Positions 17,964-25,136 of a DNA stretch of 47,602 nt are shown in pieces. Position numbers and translations under genes: made by a program. Below the pieces are notes generated by a model that worked only from the letters and a program-made list of their open reading frames with translations, ran no database searches and was not told the origin of the DNA. Each line of letters begins with the position of its first letter. The first letter of the stretch is position 1. The DNA comes from Acetobacteraceae bacterium (GTDB lineage: Bacteria; Pseudomonadota; Alphaproteobacteria; Acetobacterales; Acetobacteraceae), in contig JAIYDD010000241.1 in the NCBI GenBank assembly GCA_027487675.1, positions 1-47,602 on the forward strand, written 5' to 3'.

Positions 17964-19396
17964 GCGGCGTCCTTTCGCGGGCGCGGCGCCAGCACGTTGA
18001 TGCCGAGATCGGCGTTCACGGGCTGCGCGGGCGGCATGCGCTGGATGTCGGTGACCTGGCGGCCCCAGCCCTTCGATTCCGCCACCAGTTGGCGGTCGCG
18101 CTGCACGAAGCGGCCGCGCACCAGGGTGTGGATCGGCACGCCGGTGATCTCGTGGCCTTCGAAGGGCGTCACCCTGCCGCGGCTGTGCAGGGCGGATGCC
18201 CGCACCACCTCGCGCCGCGTCGGGTCCACGACCGCGATGTCCGCATGCGCGCCCGGCGCGATGCGGCCCTTCATGGGCCATAGCCCGAAGCTGCGCGCGG
18301 GGGCTTCGGCGCTGATGCGGGCATAGTCTTCGATGGTCAGGCGGCCCTTCGACACCTCGGTCAGCATCAGCGGCATCTGCGTCTCGACGCCTGGGAAGCC
18401 GCAATCGGCCTGCCAGATCACGGCCTGGGTCTTCTCCTCGGGCGTGTGCGGGGCGTGGTCGGTGGCGATCATGTCCACCAGGCCGTTGCGAAGCGCGTGC
18501 CAGATCGCCTCGCTGTCGGAGGCTTCCCGCACCGGCGGGTTCACGCGGATGACGCTGCCGAGCCTTTCGTAGTCGCCGCTGTTCAGCAGCAGGTAGCAGG
18601 GGCAGGTCTCGCCGGTGATGTCCACGCCGCGGGCCTTGGCCTCGGCCAGCGGGCGCAGCTCCGCCGCCGAGGAAATGTGCAGCACATGGACGCGGGCGCC
18701 CGTCCATTCGGCAAGCGCCGCCGCGCGGCCCACCGCCTCCACCGCCACGATCGCCGGCCGCGCCTTCAGGTGGTCGAGCGGCGCGTTCCGCCCGGCCTCC
18801 GCCAGGCGCTGCGTGCGCCGCGCCATGATGGAGAATTCCTCGGCATGCAGGCTGATCCGCAGACCGTGTTTTGCGAGAATCTCGAAGGCTTCCAGCATGG
18901 CGCCGGTGCTGGGGGAGGGCAGGTTGCCGAAGGTGTTGCCCATGAAGCATTTGAAGGCGTTGGCGCCGGCCGCGACCAGGCCTTCCAGCTCCTCGAGGTT
19001 GTCCTCGGCCAGCAGCCCGTAGAGGCCGAAATCCACATGCGACTTCCGCGCGGCGTCCTGCTTCGCGCGCAGCTCCGCCGCGCTGCGGGTCGGCGGGTGG
19101 GTGTTCGGCATCTCGAAGACGGTGGTGGTGCCGCCCATCGCGGCGGCGGCCGAGCCCGTGCCCCAATCCTCCTTGTGGGTGTAGCCGGGCTCGCGGAAGT
19201 GGACGTGGACGTCGATCGCGCCGGGCAGCACCCATTTGCCCGTCACGTCAACCACCGCAGTCGCCGCGGGCATGGTGCCGGGCGCGCCGACGGCGGCGAT
19301 CAGCCCGTCCTTGATGGCGACATCGGCGCAAAAACGCGCATTGCCCGTCACCACCGTGCCGCCGCGCAGCACCAGGTCTGCCGTGTACTCGGTCAT
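17960..19396 (-). CDS. Cyclic amidohydrolase (dihydroorotase/allantoinase family)
   Basis: This is a 478-aa metal hydrolase with a full set of binuclear-site ligands: His64 and His66 (DVHVHFREPGY), the likely carboxylated Lys149 (AFKCFMG), His184 (LHAE), His240 (LHIS) and Asp313 (ATDHAPH). The GVETQMPLML segment is shared with allantoinases and dihydroorotases. It should open a cyclic amide ring such as allantoin, dihydroorotate, hydantoin or a dihydropyrimidine. The order around it (importer, SDR, LysR) suggests use of an imported ring compound rather than pyrimidine biosynthesis. The exact substrate cannot be settled from the sequence. It sits 18 nt after the SDR gene. Confidence 0.88.
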   Translation of the reverse strand: MTEYTADLVLRGGTVVTGNARFCADVAIKDGLIAAVGAPGTMPAATAVVDVTGKWVLPGAIDVHVHFREPGYTHKEDWGTGSAAAAMGGTTTVFEMPNTHPPTRSAAELRAKQDAARKSHVDFGLYGLLAEDNLEELEGLVAAGANAFKCFMGNTFGNLPSPSTGAMLEAFEILAKHGLRISLHAEEFSIMARRTQRLAEAGRNAPLDHLKARPAIVAVEAVGRAAALAEWTGARVHVLHISSAAELRPLAEAKARGVDITGETCPCYLLLNSGDYERLGSVIRVNPPVREASDSEAIWHALRNGLVDMIATDHAPHTPEEKTQAVIWQADCGFPGVETQMPLMLTEVSKGRLTIEDYARISAEAPARSFGLWPMKGRIAPGAHADIAVVDPTRREVVRASALHSRGRVTPFEGHEITGVPIHTLVRGRFVQRDRQLVAESKGWGRQVTDIQRMPPAQPVNADLGINVLAPRPRKDAA

Positions 19397-19414
19397 CTTC
19401 TCGTTTCCCTCCCG

Positions 19415-20209
19415 TCAGAGCATCGCCCAGCCGCCATCCACCGGCAGGTCCACGCCGGTGATCTGCCGCGCCGCGGCCTCCGAGGCGAGGAACAGGCAGG
19501 CATTCGCGACATCGCGATCCGTCGAGACGCGCCGCAGCGCGTAATCCGCCGCGTGCCTCTCCGCCGCTTCCGCTTCGGAAATGCCGAGGCGCTGCGCCAT
19601 CTCGCGGCACACCTTGTCGCGGAAGCGCGGCCCATCGACCATGCCGGGGGCCACGTTGTTCACCGCGATGCCGAACTGCCCGACTTCCAGGGCGAAGCTC
19701 TTGGTGATGCCGCGCAGGCCCCATTTGCTGGCGGAATAGGCCAGCCTGCCCGCGCGGCCGCGCATGCCGAAGGTGCCGCCGACATTCACGATGCGCCCGC
19801 CGCGCTGGTCCTGCATCGCGGGAAGCACGGCGCGGATGGTGTTGAAGCAGCCGCGCATGTTGAGGTCGATGATCTCGTCGAACTCGGCTTCCGTGGTCTG
19901 CAGCCCGGTCTTGCCGATCGGCCCCGATCCGCCGGCGACGTTGACCAGGATGTCGATCCGGCCGAAGGCGCCGAGCGCGTCCCGCGCCGCGGCCGCGCAG
20001 GCCGCGCCGTCGGTGATGTCCACGCGCGCCACCTGCACCTCCGCGCCCAGCGCGCGCGCTTCCGCCGCGACGGGCGCGATCGCGTCCACGTCGCGGCCCC
20101 ACAGCGCGAGCCGGCAGCCTTCCTCGGCGAAGGCCAGCGTCACCGCCGCGCCCATGCCCTTGGCCGGGCCGGTGATGACCGCGACCTTGCCCTTCAGTGC
20201 CAGGTCCAT
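19415..20209 (-). CDS. Short-chain dehydrogenase/reductase
   Basis: This is a 264-aa classical SDR with a Rossmann fold. The cofactor motif is TGPAKGMG; an Arg in LWGRDVD after strand two favours NADP. The structural motif is NVAGG and the active-site pair is YSASK. The Ser that normally lies 13 residues before the catalytic Tyr (FabG Ser138) aligns with Gly in NVGGTFG, with Thr directly after it, so the proton-relay triad is altered. It is encoded 4 nt after binding protein 2 and 18 nt before the amidohydrolase. It may oxidise or reduce the imported compound or a product of it. Confidence 0.87.
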   Translation of the reverse strand: MDLALKGKVAVITGPAKGMGAAVTLAFAEEGCRLALWGRDVDAIAPVAAEARALGAEVQVARVDITDGAACAAAARDALGAFGRIDILVNVAGGSGPIGKTGLQTTEAEFDEIIDLNMRGCFNTIRAVLPAMQDQRGGRIVNVGGTFGMRGRAGRLAYSASKWGLRGITKSFALEVGQFGIAVNNVAPGMVDGPRFRDKVCREMAQRLGISEAEAAERHAADYALRRVSTDRDVANACLFLASEAAARQITGVDLPVDGGWAML

Positions 20210-20213
20210 CGCG

Positions 20214-21236
20214 TCAGGCGCCCACGCGCATCACGCGCTCCGCCAGCGGCGGCAGGAAGCGGCGGTCGAAAACTTCCTCCACCGCCGGGCGGCGCGGCAG
20301 GCCCTGCGCATCGGCCAGGATCTCGATCCCCCGCGCGAAGCGCGCATCGACGATGTCGCCGAGGCCGATCGTGCCGATCTCCGGGTGGTTCATCTCGTCG
20401 CGCACCGTCGCGTCCAGCCTTGCGCGTTCCACCTGCGCGTTGACCAGCGCTTCCCGCCGCACCACGGATGCGACCGCCGCATCCGGCTCGCGCAGCATGT
20501 CGGCGAGGCCGCGGTTGATCGCCCGCACCAGCCCCGCCACCGCCTGCGGGTTGTCGCGCGCCAGGGCGCGGCTGACCACGATGGCGTTGGAATAGAGGTC
20601 CATCCCGTAGTCGCCATAGAGGATCCAGCGATAGGCGGTGTCGGCATTGGTGCCGACCAGCTGCGCGCTGAAGCGGATCGTGTTGACGAAGCCGAAGATG
20701 CCGTCCACCTGGCCGCGGTTCAGCATCTGCTCGCGCAGCTGCGGGTTCATGTTGGTGACGTTGACGCGCGCCGCGTCGATGCCCGCCAGCCGCGCGAAGG
20801 CGGGGAACAGGCGCAGCGCGCCGTCATTCGCGGGGCCGCCGATGGTGCGGCCTTCCAGGTCGCGCGGCGTGCGGATCGGGCCATCGGCGCGCACCGCGAT
20901 GCAGAAGGGCGGGCGGTTGTAGAGCATCATCACGCCGACCGGCGCCTCCGCCGGGCGCGTCGCGGCCAGCGCGATGGCGGCGTTGATGTCGCCGAAGCCC
21001 ACCTCATAAGCCCCTGACGCCACCTTGGTGATCGCGGCGGCCGAGCCGTCGCCCTGGTCGATGGCCACGTCCAGGCCGGCCGCGCGGAAATAGCCGCGGT
21101 CCTCGGCCAGGAAGAACATCCCCTGCGGGCCCTGCCAGCGCCAGTTCAGCACCATCTTCAGGCGCGTGCGCGACTGGGCCAGCGCCGGCGTGGCCAGGCT
21201 GCCGGCGGCGGCGGTGAGGAAAAGGCGACGGTCCAT
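20214..21236 (-). CDS. NMT1/SsuA-type ABC substrate-binding protein 2
   Basis: This is a 340-aa periplasmic protein. The start is the ATG at 21236 (MDRRLFLTAAAGSLATPALA), giving a signal peptide of about 21 residues; upstream in-frame codons fall in the regulatory gap. It closely parallels binding protein 1: NWRWQGPQGMFFLAEDRGYF, DQGDGSAAAITKV and GFGDINAAI match the corresponding segments there. It is the first gene of the minus-strand operon. Only one permease/ATPase pair is present, so both proteins may feed the same channel with related ligands, or one may have diverged. Confidence 0.9.
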   Translation of the reverse strand: MDRRLFLTAAAGSLATPALAQSRTRLKMVLNWRWQGPQGMFFLAEDRGYFRAAGLDVAIDQGDGSAAAITKVASGAYEVGFGDINAAIALAATRPAEAPVGVMMLYNRPPFCIAVRADGPIRTPRDLEGRTIGGPANDGALRLFPAFARLAGIDAARVNVTNMNPQLREQMLNRGQVDGIFGFVNTIRFSAQLVGTNADTAYRWILYGDYGMDLYSNAIVVSRALARDNPQAVAGLVRAINRGLADMLREPDAAVASVVRREALVNAQVERARLDATVRDEMNHPEIGTIGLGDIVDARFARGIEILADAQGLPRRPAVEEVFDRRFLPPLAERVMRVGA

Positions 21237-21319
21237 GGGCGGCCCCCTGCATGCGGATGGGCCGTGCGTCGCTGGCGTGAAGTCTCTCCCGCTGCCCGTG
21301 TGGGCCATCCGACCGTCCA

Positions 21320-21336
21320 CGAAAAGCAGTTTTTCG
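21320..21336. promoter_or_regulatory. Palindromic candidate operator between the ABC operon and the LysR gene
   Basis: Perfect arms CGAAAA and TTTTCG flank a 5-nt centre, in a 139-bp divergent gap that is otherwise GC-rich. It sits 84 nt from the operon's first ATG and 40 nt from the lysR ATG, a typical place for a LysR recognition site. Binding by the adjacent LysR protein is inference from position and symmetry. Confidence 0.45.
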
Positions 21337-21375
21337 GTGGCAGAGCGTTGCCCAGAAGTCTACGGTCCGGCCGCC

Positions 21376-22290
21376 ATGCGCCACCTCCGCCCGATGCGCT
21401 ACGTGGACGAGGTCGCCCGGGCGGGCTCGATCCGCCGCGCGGCCGAGCGCCTCAACGTCACCGCCTCCGCCGTCAACCGCCGCATCGCGGACATGGAGGA
21501 GGAGCTGGGCACGAAGCTGTTCGAGCGCCTGCCGCGCGGGATGCGCCCGACCGCGGCCGGGGAGCTGCTGCTGCGCCACATCCGCGCCCAGGACGCCGAG
21601 CTGGACCTCGTCCGGTCGCAGATGGAGGAGCTGCGCGGGCTGCGCCGCGGTACGGTGCGGCTGGCCTGCAGCCAGGCGCTGGCCTACCGCTTCGTCGGCG
21701 CGGCGATCGCCGCCTTCCGCGCCCGCGCGCCCGGCGTGCGCTTCCAGGTCACGGTCTGCGACCATGGCGCGGCGCTGGCCCGGCTGGCCGCCTATGAGGT
21801 GGACCTGGTGCTGGTGGTCGGCCCGCCGCGGGCGCCCGGGATGCTGGCGATCGCGACGGTCGAACAGCCGCTGGTCGCGGTGATGCCGGCGGGCCATCCG
21901 CTGGCCGCCCGCCCGGTGCTGCGGCTGCGCGACCTGGAGGGCCAGGTGCTGGTGCTGCCGGACCGCTCGCTGGCCGGGCGGCGGATCCTGGACGCGGCGC
22001 TCGCCGGCCGGCGCTTCGACGCGGCGCCGGTGGTGGAATGCAATTCCTTCGACCTGCTGCGCCAGGTGCTGCGGGCCGAAGGCGGCGTCTCGGTCCAGTT
22101 CGCGCTCGGCGCGCCGCCGATGGCGGGCGGGGCGGAGGAGGCCGGCCTGGTCGCCCGGCCGCTGGACGCGAAGGAGGTGCCGCCGGCCACCATCGTGCTC
22201 GGCCAGCTGCGCGACCGCGCCCTGCCGGTGGCGGCCGCCCGCTTCGCCGAGGACGTCGCGGAGGCGCTGCGCGCCCTGCCGCCGGCCTGA
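21376..22290 (+). CDS. LysR-family transcriptional regulator
   Basis: This is a 304-aa regulator. The start is the ATG of MRHLRPMRYVDEVARAGS; upstream in-frame sequence is the divergent promoter region. The N-terminal winged helix-turn-helix occupies about residues 1-60 (SIRRAAERLNVTASAVNRRI), followed by the linker helix and a periplasmic-binding-like effector domain (about 88-300). It is transcribed away from the six-gene ABC/amidohydrolase operon, so it is the likely regulator of that operon, with the substrate or a breakdown product as effector. Confidence 0.93.
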   Translation: MRHLRPMRYVDEVARAGSIRRAAERLNVTASAVNRRIADMEEELGTKLFERLPRGMRPTAAGELLLRHIRAQDAELDLVRSQMEELRGLRRGTVRLACSQALAYRFVGAAIAAFRARAPGVRFQVTVCDHGAALARLAAYEVDLVLVVGPPRAPGMLAIATVEQPLVAVMPAGHPLAARPVLRLRDLEGQVLVLPDRSLAGRRILDAALAGRRFDAAPVVECNSFDLLRQVLRAEGGVSVQFALGAPPMAGGAEEAGLVARPLDAKEVPPATIVLGQLRDRALPVAAARFAEDVAEALRALPPA

Positions 22291-22354
22291 CCAGCCCAGG
22301 GGTTGCGGCGCCCCCCCCGACCCGCTACGAACCGCGCCGCGTCCGTGCGGGCTT

Positions 22355-22429
<75 letters not shown>

Positions 22430-22526
22430 GCCGCCCCGCCCTGCGCGGGACGCCCGCAGCCGCCGCACAGCGCAACCATTCCCGCCGCCCTCACGTTCTT
22501 TCCGCGCACACGGAAGGAGGACGTCG

Positions 22527-22607
22527 ATGTTCAAGGGTGGATTGCTGTGGCTGATCGGGATCCCCATACCGATCATCATCGTGCTGCTGCTGCTCGGCGT
22601 GCTGTGA
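22527..22607 (+). CDS. 26-aa membrane microprotein
   Basis: This is a very short ORF behind an unusually strong ribosome site, GGAAGGAGG, six bases before the ATG. The product starts MFKGGLLWLIGIPIPIIIVL and continues LLLGVL: a single membrane helix interrupted by the IPIP motif, with a lone Lys near the N-terminus. I recall similar unnamed small proteins with a WLIGIPIPII core in other alphaproteobacteria, but could not check this. It lies about 100 bp after tRNA-Thr and could be read from the same promoter. The function is unknown. Confidence 0.6.
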   Translation: MFKGGLLWLIGIPIPIIIVLLLLGVL

Positions 22608-23073
22608 CCGGGCGGAGGATCGCGCTGTCACGCAGCGCCGGGGCGACCCGGGCGCGACCGCGCGATTGACGCCGCCGGCCGGCGGGGCGCTGCCGCGGTG
22701 GCGGCCTGTCGGCGGGCGTCACCCCGGCTGGTCGCGCCCCCGCCACGACGGCGGCGCGCCGAGCCCGGCCGGCACCACGCCGCAAGCCATCGCCAGCGGC
22801 ATGTTGGCGTGGCGGTTGCTCCCGCCGGACGCCGCGACGCCGATCGACGGCAGGGTCGAGGGATGCCGGATCGCGCGCGGCCCGCGCCGCGACCCTGGCC
22901 GGAAAGGGGCGTCGCCAAGGCCCGACGTCCGCCGAGGCAGGCGTTGCGGCTCGGCGCCTCGGCCCGGCCGAACGAGATGTCCGATGAATCTCTATTGTGC
23001 CGATAGAAATAGCTTGATTGCCGCAAGCCGCCATCCCTACCCTCCCTGGGTCACCACCGATGTCGGAGGCCGC
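22608..23073. other. Non-coding gap with an AT-rich promoter-like end
   Basis: These 466 bp between the microprotein and the CDO-like/rhodanese gene show no convincing gene. The first 370 bp are extremely GC-rich, and the open frames in them lack ribosome sites and recognisable motifs. The last about 70 bp before 23050 are markedly AT-richer and probably hold the promoter of the downstream gene, including the inverted repeat at 22991. Confidence 0.6.
22991..23007. promoter_or_regulatory. Inverted repeat TCTAT-N7-ATAGA upstream of the CDO-like/rhodanese gene
   Basis: Perfect 5-bp arms TCTAT and ATAGA lie 67 nt before the ATG at 23074, within the only AT-rich part of this gap. The size and symmetry fit a dimeric repressor or activator site. 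No regulator can be assigned from the sequence. Confidence 0.35.
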
Positions 23074-24126
23074 ATGATCAAGTCGCCCAGGCCCTTTCCA
23101 CCGACCACACCCCTGCGTGCGATGCCGGGGGGGAACCTTGGCGCAGCCGCCATCGCCCGCGGCGCCGCAGCCTTCTCGCGGGCCGGCGCCCCGGACCTTG
23201 CGCCGCCGGCGGCGGCCAGCACGGGATTGCCCGCCGGCCTGCTGCGCGTCATCTCCGCCCGCCGCGGCGAGGCCATCGCCGCCCTGGTCGCGCAGGCCCG
23301 CGGCATCGAGCACGCGCATGGCGCGGATGCCGCCGGGCTCGACCTGATCGGCGACCTTCTGGTCGACCTCGCCGCGCAGCTGCCGCTCTTCCCGAGGGAG
23401 CACCTGCCGCCCGGCCCGGACGGCATCACGCGCTACCGCCTGCACGAGGAGGCGGATGGGCGTTTCGCGCTGCATGCCGTGCTGGTGCCGCCCGGGCGGA
23501 CCCTTGCCGCGCAGGAGCCGGGCTGGGCGGTGCTGGCGGTGGTGCGGGGCCTGGCCGAGGCATCGGTGCTGCGGTCCGGCCACGACCACCGGCCCCCGCC
23601 GGCGACCGAACCCTACGGCCCGGGGGAGGCGCTGGCGCTGCGGCCGGGGGACCTGCTGCACCTGGCCGGCGACGCCGGGCCCGTCCTCTGCGTGATGCTG
23701 CACGGCCTGTCCCCGGACCGGCAGCCGACGCCCCTGCGCGGCGCGCCGCGGCCGCCCGCCGCCCGGCCCCTGCCATTGCAACCGGCCGAGGTCATGGCCG
23801 CGATGCGCGAGCGGGAGGCGCCGGTGCTGCTCGACCTGCGGGAGGAAGCCGCCTTCATTGCGGATGGCCACCCGCCCGGGTCGGTGTGCGCGCCGCTGTC
23901 CTGCCTCGGCGCGATGATCGGCGCCATCGTGCCGGAAGGCACGGCGCGGATCGTGCTGACGGATGCCGACGGCACGCTGACGCGGGCCGGCGCCGAGCGC
24001 CTCGCGCGGCTCGGCTACCGCAATGTCGCGGCACTGGCCGGCGGCGCGCAGGGGTGGAAGGCGGCGGGCTTCCCGCTCAGCCACTCCGGCCTGGGCCTCT
24101 GGGGCCCGTCGGAGCCGGACGGCTGA
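23074..24126 (+). CDS. Cysteine-dioxygenase-like cupin fused to a rhodanese domain, both with lost catalytic residues
   Basis: This is a 350-aa cytosolic protein; the start ATG has GGAGG five bases upstream. Residues about 118-215 resemble cysteine dioxygenase: RYRLHEE, then PPGRTLAAQEPGWAVLAVV, YGPGEALALRPGDLLHLAGD and VLCVMLHGLSPD. The expected HDH metal ligands align with Ala-Ala-Gln (about 145-147); only His196 of the usual three remains, and the active-site Tyr position is Gly. Residues about 238-336 form a rhodanese fold (VLLDLREEAAF, GGAQGWKAAGFP), but the catalytic Cys aligns with Asp297 in TDADGTLT. So the fold is recognisable while both activities are doubtful. A sulfur-sensing or scaffold role is only a guess. 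The first 50 residues are low-complexity. Confidence 0.72.
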   Translation: MIKSPRPFPPTTPLRAMPGGNLGAAAIARGAAAFSRAGAPDLAPPAAASTGLPAGLLRVISARRGEAIAALVAQARGIEHAHGADAAGLDLIGDLLVDLAAQLPLFPREHLPPGPDGITRYRLHEEADGRFALHAVLVPPGRTLAAQEPGWAVLAVVRGLAEASVLRSGHDHRPPPATEPYGPGEALALRPGDLLHLAGDAGPVLCVMLHGLSPDRQPTPLRGAPRPPAARPLPLQPAEVMAAMREREAPVLLDLREEAAFIADGHPPGSVCAPLSCLGAMIGAIVPEGTARIVLTDADGTLTRAGAERLARLGYRNVAALAGGAQGWKAAGFPLSHSGLGLWGPSEPDG

Positions 24127-24302
24127 CCGGGGGGCGGCACCGGCTGACGCGCCGGTCGTGGCGCGGCGGGTGGCCGTGGCGCCGGCTCCGGGCTGCGGCG
24201 CGGTCGGCGCTGCGGCGGCCAGGCTGCCGGGCGGCGTGGTCCTCCTCCGCCCGCCGCGCGCGCGGCACCAGCCGGCCGCGCCCGGCCGCCAGGCCGGGGC
24301 AG

Positions 24303-24331
24303 GCCCTCTCCCCCAGGCCGGGGAAGAGGGC
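24303..24331. terminator. Strong hairpin between convergent genes
   Basis: Arms GCCCTCT and AGAGGGC, extended by CCCC/GGGG after one mismatch, enclose AGGCC. It lies in the 263-bp gap between the convergent CDO-like/rhodanese and hpf genes. There is no T-tract on either strand, so it may be a repeat-type barrier or a weak bidirectional terminator and not a classical intrinsic one. Confidence 0.4.
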
Positions 24332-24389
24332 TCGCCGCGCGGCCCGCACCGGCGCGCGGCGCCTCTCCGCCGCGCCGGCGCGGCCCGGA

Positions 24390-25010
24390 TCAGGCGCGGC
24401 CCGGATCGAGCCAGCCGATATGCCCGTCCGGCCGCCGGTACAGCACGTTCAGCGCCCCGCTCGCGCTGTTGCGGAACATCAGCACCGGCGCGGCGGTGAG
24501 GTCGAGGCGCATCACCGCCTCCCCCACGCTCAGCTGCGCCAGCACGTCCGGCGTCTCGGCGATCACCGCCGGATGCGGGGCGGCGGTCGCGGCGGGCTCG
24601 GGCGCGCCTTGGTCCTCCTCCGCCTCCGGCTCATCGGCCTCCGGCGCGCGCAGCACCACCTGGCGCACCTTCTCGCCGGGCTCCCGGTCGCGCTCGGCGG
24701 CCAGGCTGCGGGCGTGGTCGTTCACCCGTCGTCGGTATCGGCGCAGCCGCTTGGCGACGTGCTCGGCGGCTTCCTCGAAGGCGCGGTGGGCGTCGGCACC
24801 CTCGCCCTCGCCGCGCATGAACAGGTCGCGCCCGGCCTTGAGGTTGATGTCGCAGACGAAGGCATGGCCCTTCCCGTCGCGGCGGAAGGTGACGTTGGCT
24901 TCCAGCGCATGGTCGAAATACTTGCGCGCGATCGCGTCGAGGCCGCTGCGCACATGGCTCTGCAGCGCCTCGCCGGTGTCGACCTGCTTGCCCGCGACGG
25001 TGATGTGCAT
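24390..25010 (-). CDS. hpf: Long-form ribosome hibernation promoting factor (HPF/RaiA)
   Basis: This is a 206-aa protein. The N-terminal S30AE domain (about residues 1-100) starts MHITVAGKQVDTGEALQSHV and contains INLKAGRDLFMRGEGEGADA and the basic helix AKRLRRYRRRVNDHA. A charged Ala/Glu/Pro linker follows, then the C-terminal dimerisation domain (about 150-206: VMRLDLTAAPVLMFRNSASG, YRRPDGHIGWLDPGRA). Long HPF joins two 70S ribosomes into inactive 100S particles in stationary phase. It follows rpoN by 126 bp, as in many alphaproteobacteria, and has its own ribosome site GGAAGGAG. Confidence 0.95.
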   Translation of the reverse strand: MHITVAGKQVDTGEALQSHVRSGLDAIARKYFDHALEANVTFRRDGKGHAFVCDINLKAGRDLFMRGEGEGADAHRAFEEAAEHVAKRLRRYRRRVNDHARSLAAERDREPGEKVRQVVLRAPEADEPEAEEDQGAPEPAATAAPHPAVIAETPDVLAQLSVGEAVMRLDLTAAPVLMFRNSASGALNVLYRRPDGHIGWLDPGRA

Positions 25011-25136
25011 GGGTATTGGGCTCCTTCCTCGCCTGTCGGGGAAGGCCGCCCGGCAGAGGCGGCGCCGGGCCGCCAGCGCGGCCCCGCGTTTCCAGGGCCC
25101 GTGCTGCGCTGCCGCAACGCCGGGCCGAGCCGCGGA

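Noticed and set aside
22628-23026. Minus-strand ORF of 132 codons upstream of the CDO-like/rhodanese gene
   Set aside because: It is Arg/Ala-rich, has no ribosome site or motif, and overlaps the promoter-like AT-rich region.
24303-24331. Classical Rho-independent terminator
   Set aside because: The stem is strong but no T-tract follows on either strand, so it is listed only as a low-confidence terminator-like hairpin.
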